The notes: a model not told the origin generated them from the letters alone. Positions 51,488 through 61,441 are shown, numbered from the stretch's first letter. The stretch: DNA of 64,000 bases from Chryseobacterium oranimense (GCF_900129755.1 NZ_FQWT01000007.1:171600-235599), one strand, 5' to 3'. A program made the numbers and translations.

Positions 51488-52615
51488 ATGAAGAATTTTG
51501 AATTGTTCTTAAGCGAATCAGGAATTTCTATTTTTTACGTGAAAATAGGATTAGGCTTTCTATTCTCTTTTTTAATTACTTTTTTCTCCATCCCTACCAT
51601 CATTAAAATATCCAGAAGAAAAAATCTTATGGATGAACCTGGTATAAGGAGTTCTCACCTCAGAAAAATCCCTAATCTCGGAGGGATTGCCATCTTTTAT
51701 TCAATAGGAATCTGTGCATCCATCTTTGCCTATGAGCTTTTTGATTTGTACAAATTTTTATTTGCTTCGTTAATTATTCTTCTTTACATCGGAGTAATGG
51801 ATGATATTGTTGTAATGAGAGCTTATAAAAAACTGGTGGCACAGATCATCGTATCTTCACTGGTGGTAATAGGTTCCGATATCAGGATCAGAAGCTTATT
51901 TGGGATATTCGGGATTTATGAAATGGGCTACTTCATAAGTGTTTTATTTAGCATCATCACTTTTATTATTCTGATCAATGCATTCAATCTGATTGATGGA
52001 ATAGACGGACTGGCAGGAGGATACTCAGTGATCTGCAGCGGTCTTTTCGGGATAAGCTATTACCGCCTGGGAGAATATAATTATCCGCTTGTGGTTCTTT
52101 CCGTTATTATCATAGGAACTGTTCTTGCATTTTTATACTATAACCTATCCAACTACAGGACGAACAAAATATTTATGGGAGATACGGGATCTATGCTTCT
52201 GGGATTTCTTCTGGCATTTACCTGCATCTGTTTTATTGATATTTTTATAGACAAAGAGCTTCCCAACGTTCCAAGATATCACCTTCAGTCTGCACCGGTA
52301 ATAGCGGTTGCTATTCTTATTTTACCGATTGTGGACACATTAAATGTAATCATTATCAGGCTGTGCAATAAAAAATCACCTTTTGACGCAGATAAAAACC
52401 ATATCCATCACAAGCTGCTGAAACTAAACCTTACCCACAGAAGGTCTACCTTTTATATTATTGTGTATTACCTGATGATTGTTATTGTGGCTTATTATTT
52501 AAGACATATCAATATCAATCTCCTTTTAATGATAATTATTTTCTTAGGTTTTTTTGGAGCCTATTTACCGGATCTTATTTATCATTTACGAAATAATAAG
52601 AAAATAAGAATTTAA
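51488..52615 (+). CDS. WecA/MraY-type undecaprenyl-phosphate sugar-1-phosphate transferase
   Basis: A 375-residue polytopic membrane enzyme with about eleven helices. Motifs of the polyprenyl-phosphate N-acetylhexosamine-1-phosphate transferase family are present: LMDEPGIRSSH, VMDDIVVM, NAFNLIDGIDGLAGG, MGDTGSMLLGF and the C-terminal HIHHKLL. It starts a repeat unit on the lipid carrier for exopolysaccharide or O-antigen. UppS, which makes the lipid carrier, is encoded at 57492. Confidence 0.92.
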   Translation: MKNFELFLSESGISIFYVKIGLGFLFSFLITFFSIPTIIKISRRKNLMDEPGIRSSHLRKIPNLGGIAIFYSIGICASIFAYELFDLYKFLFASLIILLYIGVMDDIVVMRAYKKLVAQIIVSSLVVIGSDIRIRSLFGIFGIYEMGYFISVLFSIITFIILINAFNLIDGIDGLAGGYSVICSGLFGISYYRLGEYNYPLVVLSVIIIGTVLAFLYYNLSNYRTNKIFMGDTGSMLLGFLLAFTCICFIDIFIDKELPNVPRYHLQSAPVIAVAILILPIVDTLNVIIIRLCNKKSPFDADKNHIHHKLLKLNLTHRRSTFYIIVYYLMIVIVAYYLRHININLLLMIIIFLGFFGAYLPDLIYHLRNNKKIRI

Positions 52616-52619
52616 TTTT

Positions 52620-52627
52620 TACTTTTG
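52620..52627 (+). promoter_or_regulatory. Candidate -7 promoter box of the export genes
   Basis: TACTTTTG followed by CAAAT, 18 bases before the start of the Wza-like gene. The same TACTTTTGCAAA string precedes topA and the EpsG region, so these promoters look alike. Confidence 0.5.
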
Positions 52628-52644
52628 CAAATAACATCCCAAAT

Positions 52645-53505
52645 ATGATGAAGAATTTGAAATATTTATTTTTATTACTGCCCTTTTTTATGACTTCCTG
52701 CATCACCAAAAAAGATGTAAGGTATTTACAGCCTAGCGAAAGCCTTGTAATCAATGAAGAAGGACTTATTCCCTACAATATTCCCACCTACAGAATTACC
52801 AAGAATGATATTCTTAATCTTAATATTGTAACTACACCTAAGGGAGACGCGGCCCAGTTTTATTCATCTTTTAATACCTCCGGAGGATCTGGAGGAGGAG
52901 GTGCTGCTAATCCCGCTATGGCAGGAGGTAATACTGGAGGTTCTGCAATGGGAGGGAACATGAATTTCTATTTTAACGGTCTGAAAGTAGACTCTAAAGG
53001 AGATATCAACGTATTTGGTATAGGATATATTAAAGCGGAAGGAAGAACACTGGAAGATATTACCCAGGAGCTTCAGGAAAAAGTAAACGAAAACTTCCAG
53101 GAAGGAAAAGCAGAAGTAAGACTGAATACAGACGGAATTACCTACTACATTCTTGGAGACGTAGAAACAACAGGTCTTTCCGGAGAAAAAGTAGCTCACA
53201 AAAATACATTGACTATTACAGAGGCATTAGCTATTAACGGTGGTTTAAACAGAACTGTTGACCGTACCAATATTGTTATCCACAGAAAATTGCCGGAAGG
53301 AATAAAAGTAGCAAAGCTAGACCTTACCCGCGAAGATATTATGAATTCCCCGTACTATTATGTACAGAACGGTGACGAAATCTATTTGAATACCAGAGGA
53401 AAAAGCTTAAACGGATTTGGAAAAGATCCTATACAGACTTTAACAACTGGGGTATCGGTGATTACTACAGCATTATCAATTTATCTGCTTCTTAAAAACC
53501 TTTAA
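52645..53505 (+). CDS. Polysaccharide export lipoprotein (Wza-like)
   Basis: A 286-residue outer-membrane lipoprotein. The signal peptide ends in the lipobox MTSC (Cys19). A poly_export domain follows (about residues 45-190), interrupted by a Gly/Ser/Asn/Ala-rich loop at about 72-105, then a SLBB-like domain (YYILGDVETTGL) and a C-terminal hydrophobic helix (about 265-283). Works with the Wzc-like kinase encoded two bases after it to move polysaccharide across the outer membrane. ATG 52648 is an equally good start. Confidence 0.9.
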   Translation: MMKNLKYLFLLLPFFMTSCITKKDVRYLQPSESLVINEEGLIPYNIPTYRITKNDILNLNIVTTPKGDAAQFYSSFNTSGGSGGGGAANPAMAGGNTGGSAMGGNMNFYFNGLKVDSKGDINVFGIGYIKAEGRTLEDITQELQEKVNENFQEGKAEVRLNTDGITYYILGDVETTGLSGEKVAHKNTLTITEALAINGGLNRTVDRTNIVIHRKLPEGIKVAKLDLTREDIMNSPYYYVQNGDEIYLNTRGKSLNGFGKDPIQTLTTGVSVITTALSIYLLLKNL

Positions 53506-53507
53506 CC

Positions 53508-56006
53508 ATGATTCCAGACAAAGACACCACCATAGGGAAAAACGAACCCCAGAAGGAAAAGTATGGATCGTTTGCATTATTTGATATCGAACATTTCCTG
53601 AGAAGAATACTCAGAAACTGGTACTGGTTTGTATTCATGCTGTTTATCGGCTATATTATTTCATGGGTATACAGTAAGTATTATGCACAGAACATTTATG
53701 CATCGGATCTCTCTCTGAGTATCTCCAATAATACATCCAGTTATTTTACGCCCAACCAGTCTATCAACTTTATCTGGGGACAGAGCGGAAACCAGGATGG
53801 AGTTTATCTTAAAAAAATGCTGTTATCCAGATCTCATAACGAGTTTCTGGTAAAAGAACTGGATCTTTTTGTTAATTATTCTACCAAAGGTCTTATCAAA
53901 TCAACCTATATTGATAAAACCGATTCACCGGTTTTTCTTCAGATTGATAAAAAACACCTTCAGCAGGTTAATTATCCTATTACCCTTATTCCAAAAGGTG
54001 GAGATTCTTATGAAGTGATTCTTCCGGAAGAAGGGCAGTCTACCAGTTTGTACAGTTATGAATCAGAAGGATTTCAGTCTATTAGCGGATATAGCAGACC
54101 TGCCAATAAGGTTATAAGAATCAACGAATGGTATAATTCTCCCAATCTGCGTTTCAGACTGATCAAGAATACCACGACTCCTAATATAAAGGTTAATAAT
54201 ATTGTTGTAAATCTTAACACTGTTAATCAGAGTGTTAATGATATTGTTTCTACCATAGGAGTAGAATTTGATAAAGAGATTGCAACCATTATGATCATCT
54301 CCAAAAAAGGGTTCAATCTTAACAGTACGGTGAACTTCCTGAATAAATCAGTAGCCGAACTTCAGAAAAAAAGACTGGCGGATAAAAACATTGTCAATAA
54401 GAATACAGACCTTTATCTGCAAACCAACATAGACGGTATCCGTAAAAAACTGGATTCAAGTGCAGCAGTTCTGAACTATCTCAAAACTTCAGAAAAACTG
54501 TATAATATCAAAGACAGAGACGAAAAATCTTTAGACAAAATAAAAGAACTTGAGGCAAAGAAAGCTGATATCTTAAGCAAAATCAGTTCCCTGAATAATA
54601 TTAAAAATACCCTTCAGGCGCAGAATTTTGATAAAATGATCAGCACGAATGCGGCCGGCTTTGAAGATGGCTTCTTTACTGCTTCTGTTACAGAACTTAA
54701 AGCCTTATATATAAAAAGAAGAGAAATGGCAACCATCTACAAGCCAAACTCTGAGCCTATGAAAGAGATAGACAGGCTTATTAATGAGGCTAAAATGGGT
54801 TCATCGGGCGCTTTGGGAAATTATTATACAAAATATTATGACGAAATCAATAAAATAGACCGTCAGGTAGCCGAAGCCAATGCCGATCTTACCTCATATC
54901 CTGAAAAAGAAAGAAAATACCTTGATGCAGAAAGGGGGTATAGCATGATTGAAGCTACCTATAACAGCCTTTTGGGAAGACAGAATGAAGCACAGCTGAA
55001 AGTAGCTACCAACCAATCCGATATTACAGTAATAGACCCTGCCAAGAATTTGGGTCAGGCTCCGATTGGTCCTAACGTAAAAGCAATAAAATCGGCAATT
55101 ATGTTTGGTCTGCTACTGTTTCCATTATTGTTCATCCTGATTGGTGAAGCATTGGATAACAAAATCCGAAACATCAAAGAACTCCTGAGTGCAACAAAGA
55201 TTCCGCTTCTTGGGGTCATCGGAAACAATACCAACGAGAATATGCTTACCGTTTTGGAGCAGCCTAAATCATCAGTGTCAGAAGCATTCAGAGGAATTAG
55301 AGCTAATATGAGATTCCTGATGGAGAACAGCAGGGAAGACGGTAAAGGAAAAATAATTTTGATAACTTCCTCCGTTGGTGGTGAAGGAAAAACGTATATT
55401 TCCATTAACCTGGCCTCAGTAATCGGTTTGAGTGATAAAAAAACAATCCTTCTGGGGATGGACCTTAGAAAACCTAAGATCTTCGGGGATTTTAAAATTG
55501 ATAATAAATACGGGATCTCCAATTATCTGACCGGAGAAGTAGAAATAGATCAGATTATTAATAAAACCAGGATTCCTGGCCTTGATGTAGCTACTTCCGG
55601 ACCAATTCCGCCAAACCCTTCAGAGCTTTTAATGAGCGGCAGAAATATCAAGTTCCTTGAAGAGTTGAAGGAAAAATATGATTTCATTATCATCGACTCG
55701 CCTCCGGTAGGTTTGGTTGCGGACTCCTATGAACTGATGAAGTATTCCGATGCTAATATCTATGTCGTTCGTCATGAATACACAGAAAAATATATGCTGA
55801 AGATGATAACTGAGAAATACCACAACCATGAGGTTGATCATTTAGGGCTTATCTATAATGATTACAATAAAAAGCAGGGATATGGCTATGGTTACGGTTA
55901 TGGATACGGATATGGCTACGGATATTTTGATGAAGACAAAAACTATAAAGAACCGCTCCTGATCAGAATACGCAATAAAGTACGGGCAATATTTAACAGG
56001 AAATAG
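53508..56006 (+). CDS. Polysaccharide co-polymerase / tyrosine autokinase (Wzc-like)
   Basis: An 832-residue inner-membrane protein. Two membrane helices (about residues 36-54 and 526-545) flank a large Wzz-type periplasmic coiled-coil region. The cytoplasmic BY-kinase has Walker A GGEGKT (about residue 624), A' GMDLRKPK (about 650) and Walker B IIIDSPPVG (about 727). The C-terminal phosphorylation tail is a run of eight Gly-Tyr pairs (residues 791-806, DNA 55878-55925), unusually regular. It controls chain length and export together with the Wza-like protein. Two bases separate them. Confidence 0.93.
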   Translation: MIPDKDTTIGKNEPQKEKYGSFALFDIEHFLRRILRNWYWFVFMLFIGYIISWVYSKYYAQNIYASDLSLSISNNTSSYFTPNQSINFIWGQSGNQDGVYLKKMLLSRSHNEFLVKELDLFVNYSTKGLIKSTYIDKTDSPVFLQIDKKHLQQVNYPITLIPKGGDSYEVILPEEGQSTSLYSYESEGFQSISGYSRPANKVIRINEWYNSPNLRFRLIKNTTTPNIKVNNIVVNLNTVNQSVNDIVSTIGVEFDKEIATIMIISKKGFNLNSTVNFLNKSVAELQKKRLADKNIVNKNTDLYLQTNIDGIRKKLDSSAAVLNYLKTSEKLYNIKDRDEKSLDKIKELEAKKADILSKISSLNNIKNTLQAQNFDKMISTNAAGFEDGFFTASVTELKALYIKRREMATIYKPNSEPMKEIDRLINEAKMGSSGALGNYYTKYYDEINKIDRQVAEANADLTSYPEKERKYLDAERGYSMIEATYNSLLGRQNEAQLKVATNQSDITVIDPAKNLGQAPIGPNVKAIKSAIMFGLLLFPLLFILIGEALDNKIRNIKELLSATKIPLLGVIGNNTNENMLTVLEQPKSSVSEAFRGIRANMRFLMENSREDGKGKIILITSSVGGEGKTYISINLASVIGLSDKKTILLGMDLRKPKIFGDFKIDNKYGISNYLTGEVEIDQIINKTRIPGLDVATSGPIPPNPSELLMSGRNIKFLEELKEKYDFIIIDSPPVGLVADSYELMKYSDANIYVVRHEYTEKYMLKMITEKYHNHEVDHLGLIYNDYNKKQGYGYGYGYGYGYGYGYFDEDKNYKEPLLIRIRNKVRAIFNRK

Positions 56007-56089
56007 TATATTCTTATTAAATACTATCTTCAACATTTGGTGATATATGTTATTTTTTTATATATTGCAAAAGAATTAAATAAAATAAC

Positions 56090-56263
56090 ATGAAAAATCT
56101 AAAAAAACTGTCAAAAAACGATTTAAAAATGATTAATGGAGGGAAGCAGTTGCAGCCACTTACAACGCACTGTTTTAGTAATGCAGGATGCCCTTCAGGA
56201 CAAATTTGTGTTACTTGCTCTGGCCCGGATTGCGGCAGCTTAGGTAGCGGAATTTGCATCTAA
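56090..56263 (+). CDS. Bacteriocin-like Cys-rich peptide with double-glycine leader
   Basis: A 57-residue precursor. The leader MKNLKKLSKNDLKMINGG ends in GG at residues 17-18, as in peptides cut by C39-type exporters or by related leader-processing systems. The core of 39 residues holds six cysteines (28, 34, 40, 43, 48 and 55), enough for three disulfides or thioether-type modification, with mostly small and polar residues. Precursors with a leader of this form are known to me from Chryseobacterium as bacteriocin-like proteins of unproven function. No peptidase, exporter or modifying enzyme lies next to it. It has its own terminator downstream. Confidence 0.8.
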   Translation: MKNLKKLSKNDLKMINGGKQLQPLTTHCFSNAGCPSGQICVTCSGPDCGSLGSGICI

Positions 56264-56380
56264 TACAATTATTCTTGAAAACAGTGATTAACAGTTTTTA
56301 TTTATATTGAAACCAAATACTGTTCAAATTTCACTGGTTTGATTTTTTAAGATCAGGATAATTTTCAGGAAAATTAAATA

Positions 56381-56408
56381 AAGCCCTCACCAATGAGGGT
56401 TTTTTTTA
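56381..56408 (+). terminator. Rho-independent terminator after the peptide gene
   Basis: CCCTCA (56384-56389) and TGAGGG (56394-56399) pair perfectly around a 4-base loop, followed by eight or more T. Confidence 0.85.
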
Positions 56409-56545
56409 TGTTGTGAGTTACTTATATTGTATAAATAGTATATAAAGAAATATTTTTGGCACTTTGCCGTTTACTTTATAACAAATTATGTTTTTTTGTT
56501 TATTTTTAACTAAACATTAAGGATATCTTTAATATAAAAATGTTT

Positions 56546-56553
56546 TATATTTG
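56546..56553 (+). promoter_or_regulatory. Candidate -7 promoter box of the barrel-uppS-bamA operon
   Basis: TATATTTG is an exact TAnnTTTG followed by CAAAA, 42 bases before ATG 56596. It covers an in-frame TTG at 56551, which is therefore not the start codon. Confidence 0.5.
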
Positions 56554-56595
56554 CAAAAATTAAATTTTAAAATAACCATAAATCCATATTCTTTT

Positions 56596-57486
56596 ATGAA
56601 TAAAAAATTATTGTTTAGCTTTATTGCCTTCCTGGGAATGGTAAGTGTTAAAGCACAAAGAAACGAATTGGGAGTTCGTTTGGGTATGAGTAACCTAGTT
56701 GGGGACATCGGAAGGACCAATTATATTTTACAAAAGCCGTTGGATTTAGACAGAATGTCAGACTGGGGGTTCCCGTTTTATGGAGGTTTATTATATAGAT
56801 TTAATTTTAACCCGCACCAGACCGTTAGATTGGATTTAGGATATAACCAGATTCAGTTTAGTGATAAAGCTGCAAAAGAAGAATATAGAGTAAATAGAAA
56901 CTCATACGGAAAAAACAATGTATACGAAGCAAGTTTGATGTTTGAATACAATCTTTTCCCTGTAAACAATGAACAGGTAAGCATGGTGAGCCCTTATATC
57001 TTTGGTGGTATAGGTGCTTTGATGTTTGATGCCCCTAAAGCTGATCTTGTACATGATTTTAGAAGAGATGCAGACGGTGTGGCACAGGCTCCGCTTAATG
57101 AACTTGACTTTACAAGTACTCCTGTATATACATTAGGAAAAAAAGTAACCATGCATATCCCTTTTGGGGTAGGTTTAAAATACAAGTTCAATCATAATTG
57201 GGCTATATTTGCAGAAGCTACATTCAGATATACACTGACAGATCAGCTGGACCACAGCCGACTGCTTTCAAAAGATCTGACTTCTAGCTATAATGGAGAT
57301 ATCTTAGATCCTGCTACCGGTGGCTCGCTGCTGCAGTCAGGGAATTATTATGCAGTCTCTAAAGAAAGAGAGCAGGAGCTGCTTAACAAAAGAAATATAG
57401 GGGACGAGAGGTCTAAGGACTGGATGAATACTTTTAGTTTAGGATTGACCTATTCATTCGGAAGACCTCCGTGTTATTGTGATTAA
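56596..57486 (+). CDS. Outer-membrane beta-barrel protein (DUF6089-like)
   Basis: A 296-residue exported protein from ATG 56596 (MNKKLLFSFIAF) with a signal peptide ending near KAQ. The mature part shows alternating strands and ends in FSLGLTYSFGRPPCYCD. A member of this barrel group upstream of uppS and bamA is the usual order in Flavobacteriia, which supports DUF6089. It lies five bases before uppS, so it belongs to that operon. Role unknown, perhaps envelope assembly. Confidence 0.82.
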   Translation: MNKKLLFSFIAFLGMVSVKAQRNELGVRLGMSNLVGDIGRTNYILQKPLDLDRMSDWGFPFYGGLLYRFNFNPHQTVRLDLGYNQIQFSDKAAKEEYRVNRNSYGKNNVYEASLMFEYNLFPVNNEQVSMVSPYIFGGIGALMFDAPKADLVHDFRRDADGVAQAPLNELDFTSTPVYTLGKKVTMHIPFGVGLKYKFNHNWAIFAEATFRYTLTDQLDHSRLLSKDLTSSYNGDILDPATGGSLLQSGNYYAVSKEREQELLNKRNIGDERSKDWMNTFSLGLTYSFGRPPCYCD

Positions 57487-57491
57487 TTAAT

Positions 57492-58241
57492 ATGTCGTTG
57501 ATTAAAGATAAAATAAATTCTCAGAATTTACCGAAACACGTCGCCATTATTATGGACGGCAATGGAAGATGGGCAAAAACACGTGGCGAAGAAAGAACTT
57601 TCGGTCACAGGAATGCCATTGATGCAGTAAGAAATGCCATTAATGCATGTAATGAGATAAATATCCCTTACCTGACACTGTATACATTTTCTTCAGAAAA
57701 CTGGAACCGCCCTGCAAATGAAGTTAATACACTCATGAACCTGCTGGTGGAAACCCTTTTGCTTGAAGCTGAAGAGATTTTTAGCAAAGGACTCAGAATG
57801 CATGTTATAGGGAATTTAGAAAAGCTGCCTCCCCTTGTGAGAGAACAGCTTGAACGTGTAGTAGAACTTACAAAAGAAAACACAAAAGGCAATTTAGTAC
57901 TGGCAATAAGCTATGGCTCACAGAACGAAATACTGAACGCTGTGAAAAGCATCAGTTCCGATGTGAAAGAAGGAAAAGTTGATATTGAGAATATTGATGA
58001 AAAATTATTCGAAAATTACCTTTATACAAAAGACTTCCCGCCTGTAGACCTGCTGATCAGAACCAGCGGCGAAATAAGAATAAGCAACTTCCTTCTTTGG
58101 CAGATTGCTTACGCGGAATTACAGTTTTTAGATGTCCTTTGGCCGGATTTTACAAAAGATATCTTCTTCCAGTGTATTGTAGATTACCAGAATAAAGAGA
58201 GAAGATACGGTTTAACTGGCGACCAGATAAATGCCCAATAA
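57492..58241 (+). CDS. uppS: Undecaprenyl diphosphate synthase (isoprenyl transferase)
   Basis: A 249-residue cis-prenyltransferase that makes the C55 lipid carrier for peptidoglycan and polysaccharides. HVAIIMDGNGRWAKTRG holds the catalytic Asp (in MDGNGRWA) and the substrate-binding loop. The conserved Ser-Glu-Asn-Trp block FSSENWNRP and the C-terminal LLIRTSGEIRISNFLLWQ motif are intact. 27 bases before bamA. Confidence 0.95.
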   Translation: MSLIKDKINSQNLPKHVAIIMDGNGRWAKTRGEERTFGHRNAIDAVRNAINACNEINIPYLTLYTFSSENWNRPANEVNTLMNLLVETLLLEAEEIFSKGLRMHVIGNLEKLPPLVREQLERVVELTKENTKGNLVLAISYGSQNEILNAVKSISSDVKEGKVDIENIDEKLFENYLYTKDFPPVDLLIRTSGEIRISNFLLWQIAYAELQFLDVLWPDFTKDIFFQCIVDYQNKERRYGLTGDQINAQ

Positions 58242-58268
58242 ATTTAAAGAAAAGAAAGACTCGATAAA

Positions 58269-60806
58269 ATGAAGTTTAGACTATTACCCATCATAATGTT
58301 TGCTGCTTCGGCACATTTTTATGGACAAGTAACTCCTCAGGACAGCACTAAAGTAAATAATGCTGTACATGCAGAAAATGAAGCAGGAACTTACACTCTT
58401 AAAGACATTGTTGTAGATGGGGTAAAAAAATATACGCCGGCACAGATCTTAAGATTTACAGGCTTAACTAAAGGAGAGGCTGTAGATATTCCGGGACAAA
58501 AAATCAGCAACGCTGTGAAAAAACTTTGGGATACCCAGTCGTTTTCAGAAGTTGAAGTATATGTTCAGAGTATTGAAGGACAGACTGTAGTTTTAAGATT
58601 CTACCTGGAAGACCTTAAAGAACTTGGAGAAGTAAAATTCACAGGTAAGGGGATCGGTAAGTCTAAAAACGAAAAGCTGACAAAAGATAACAATCTCAAG
58701 CCCGGGACAAAGATTACCCAAAACCTTATTTCCAGCCTTAAGACAAAAGTTCCTAAGGATTATGTGAAAAAAGGGTATGCTGATGCCAGAATCACCATTC
58801 AGGATAAAGTGAATGCCAACGATCCGTCTTTGGTAGACTGGACCATCAATGTAGAGAAAGGCAAAAGAGTAAAAATTGACCATATCGAATTTGAAGGCAA
58901 CCAAAGCGTTACAGATGCAAAGCTTAGAAAAAAAGCCTTCAAAGAAACCAAACAAAAGAGATTTGGTATCGGCGGAATCCTGAAATCTTCGAAATTCATT
59001 GAAGAAAAATATCAGGAAGACAAACAGAGTCTTATCAGCTATTACAACTCACTGGGGTATAGAGACGCTAAGATTGTTTCAGATTCCGTATGGAGAAACA
59101 AAAGAAATAACTACGAGATCAATGTAAAACTTAATGAAGGTAAAAAGTATTATATCGGAGATGTTACATTCACCGGAAATACTGTTTACTCTACAGAATA
59201 TTTACAGAGATTATTAGGATACAAGAAAGGAGATATTTACGATGCTGTAGGGTTTAATAAAAAAGTTGGAGAAGACGGAGGTAAAGAAGATGACTCAGAT
59301 ATCAAATCTGTGTACATGAATAATGGGTACCTTTTCTCTAATGTAACTCCTGTGGAAAAATCCGTATCAGGAGATGCTGTGAACCTGGAAATCAGAGTTA
59401 ATGAAGGAGAACAGGCTACCTGGGACAAGGTAACATGGCAGGGGAATACAACCACCCATGACCACGTCGTGCTTAGAGCCCTGAGAACAAAACCGGGAGA
59501 GCTTTTCAAGAAAACAGAAATCAAAAGAACCTATTTCGATCTTGCCGGGATGTCTTTCTTTGACCCGCAGCAAATTAAATATGACATTAACCCTGATCCT
59601 CAGGACAATACCGTAGATGTAAACTGGAGCCTTGTTGAGAAAGGATCTTCTCAGGTACAGTTACAGGCAGGTTACGGTGGTAATAGCTTTATCGGGACAT
59701 TAGGACTTACGTTCAATAACTTCTCTTTAAAGAACTTCCTTAAATTTAAAGACTTTAAACCGGTGCCTCAGGGTGACGGCCAGACTTTATCAATCCAGGC
59801 ACAGGCCGGACAATATTTCCAGAACTATGGGATTTCATTTACTGAACCATGGTTATTCGGAACAAGACAAACTTCCCTTTCTGTTAGTTTAAATACCTCA
59901 CGAGTAAAATATAACGATAGCAGTGGAAATGATCAGAAGCTTAATATCTTCTCCGCATCAGCAGGTCTGAACAGATTACTGAATTGGCCGGATGACTACT
60001 TCTCGTTATATACAGGAATCCAGTTCCAGAATTATAAATTCAGTAACTATCCATTCCAGTTCGGAGATACTACAGAATACTATGGAGATGCAAACAACTT
60101 GAGTCTTAACTTAGGTTTAAGCAGAAACTCAGCAGGTATCGACCCAATCTTCCCGACGATGGGTTCAAATATTGAACTTTCCGCGAAATTAACCGCACCA
60201 TATTCATTGTTCAGCAACAAAGATTATTCTACAATGTCACCGGTTGACAAGTATAAGTGGATGGAATTCTACAAAATCAAGTTCAAAGCCGATGTGTACA
60301 ACGAGGTTATCGGGAAACTGGTGTTGAGATCTTCCGCTGAAATGGGATTCATGGACGGATATAACAAAAAACTTGGAGCTCCGCCATTCGAAAGATTCTA
60401 TGTAGGAGGTACAGGTTTGTTCGGAGGTAGATATGACGGACGTGAATTGATTCCGTTGAGAGGTTATGAAAATGCTTCAACATATGGAGGAGAAATAGAT
60501 GACATTACCCAAAGAGGAGGAGGTACAATCTATAACAGATTTACACTGGAATTAAGATACCCGATCTCAATGAACCAGACCGCTAAAATTTATGCACTTA
60601 CCTTTGCAGAAGGAGGGAACGTATGGAACTCGTGGAGTACATACAACCCATTCCAGCTGAAAAGATCTGTAGGGATTGGTGTAAGAGTTTATATGGGAGC
60701 CTTTGGTTTGATCGGATTTGACTTTGCTTACGGATTCGATAAGACAGTTTCCGGAACAGAGCCTTCTGGATGGAAAACACACTTCCTGATGAACCAATCA
60801 TTATAA
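58269..60806 (+). CDS. bamA: Outer-membrane protein assembly factor BamA
   Basis: An 845-residue Omp85 protein. After a signal peptide come POTRA repeats (about residues 45-440), for example LGEVKFTGKG, IDHIEFEGNQSV and IGDVTFTGNTVYS, then a 16-strand barrel with the conserved RGY motif (LRGYENAS) in its substrate-binding loop. It inserts beta-barrel proteins in the outer membrane, probably including the barrel encoded just upstream. The two OmpH/Skp-type chaperones that follow would feed it clients. Confidence 0.95.
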   Translation: MKFRLLPIIMFAASAHFYGQVTPQDSTKVNNAVHAENEAGTYTLKDIVVDGVKKYTPAQILRFTGLTKGEAVDIPGQKISNAVKKLWDTQSFSEVEVYVQSIEGQTVVLRFYLEDLKELGEVKFTGKGIGKSKNEKLTKDNNLKPGTKITQNLISSLKTKVPKDYVKKGYADARITIQDKVNANDPSLVDWTINVEKGKRVKIDHIEFEGNQSVTDAKLRKKAFKETKQKRFGIGGILKSSKFIEEKYQEDKQSLISYYNSLGYRDAKIVSDSVWRNKRNNYEINVKLNEGKKYYIGDVTFTGNTVYSTEYLQRLLGYKKGDIYDAVGFNKKVGEDGGKEDDSDIKSVYMNNGYLFSNVTPVEKSVSGDAVNLEIRVNEGEQATWDKVTWQGNTTTHDHVVLRALRTKPGELFKKTEIKRTYFDLAGMSFFDPQQIKYDINPDPQDNTVDVNWSLVEKGSSQVQLQAGYGGNSFIGTLGLTFNNFSLKNFLKFKDFKPVPQGDGQTLSIQAQAGQYFQNYGISFTEPWLFGTRQTSLSVSLNTSRVKYNDSSGNDQKLNIFSASAGLNRLLNWPDDYFSLYTGIQFQNYKFSNYPFQFGDTTEYYGDANNLSLNLGLSRNSAGIDPIFPTMGSNIELSAKLTAPYSLFSNKDYSTMSPVDKYKWMEFYKIKFKADVYNEVIGKLVLRSSAEMGFMDGYNKKLGAPPFERFYVGGTGLFGGRYDGRELIPLRGYENASTYGGEIDDITQRGGGTIYNRFTLELRYPISMNQTAKIYALTFAEGGNVWNSWSTYNPFQLKRSVGIGVRVYMGAFGLIGFDFAYGFDKTVSGTEPSGWKTHFLMNQSL

Positions 60807-60814
60807 TCACACAT

Positions 60815-61375
60815 ATGAAGAACCCTAAAATCATTTTCACATTTGTATTGTTCCTGTTTTTTGGATTTTCAAACGCACAGAAAATTGGAATAGTAGATAC
60901 AGGCTATATCTTAGACAAATTGCCTCAATACAAAGAAGCAGAAGCAAGATTAAATGCTCAGATCGATACCTGGCAGTCAGAACTTCAAAACCTGCAGTCA
61001 GAATACGAAAGAAAAAAATCGGCATTTGAAAGTGAGAAAGTATTGTTGATAGGAGACCAGCTAAAGCTTAGAGAAAAAGAAGTGATGGACCTTGAGAAAA
61101 ACATCAAGACCACTACAAGCTTACGTTTTGGAGCCAATGGTGAGATTACAAAACTAAGAACAAATCTGGTTGTACCGTTCCAGGATCAGATCTGGACGGC
61201 TGTTAAAACAATGGCTGAGAAAAATGGATTGGGCACGGTTCTTGATAAATCCGATAACAATGTGCTTTTCCTTCTGCCAAGATATGATTATACAGAAAAA
61301 GTATTGACGATCTTATTAAAAGGATCTGCTCCATCTGATAAAAAAGAAAAGACAAACAGCAAAAGTAAAAAGTAA
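60815..61375 (+). CDS. OmpH/Skp-family periplasmic chaperone 1
   Basis: About 186 residues from ATG 60815 (MKNPKIIFTF), preferred to a longer frame from 60770 that overlaps bamA. Signal peptide, then the Skp core: KIGIVDTGYILDKLPQYKEAEARL, a long coiled coil with many Glu and Lys, and a C-terminal strand. It holds unfolded outer-membrane proteins on their way to BamA. Ends with a Ser/Lys-rich tail. Confidence 0.9.
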   Translation: MKNPKIIFTFVLFLFFGFSNAQKIGIVDTGYILDKLPQYKEAEARLNAQIDTWQSELQNLQSEYERKKSAFESEKVLLIGDQLKLREKEVMDLEKNIKTTTSLRFGANGEITKLRTNLVVPFQDQIWTAVKTMAEKNGLGTVLDKSDNNVLFLLPRYDYTEKVLTILLKGSAPSDKKEKTNSKSKK

Positions 61376-61441
61376 TATATAAATTAACTTTTGCTTAAAA
61401 TTGAAATCTAAAAACAAATTAAATTATTTATTTTACCAATT

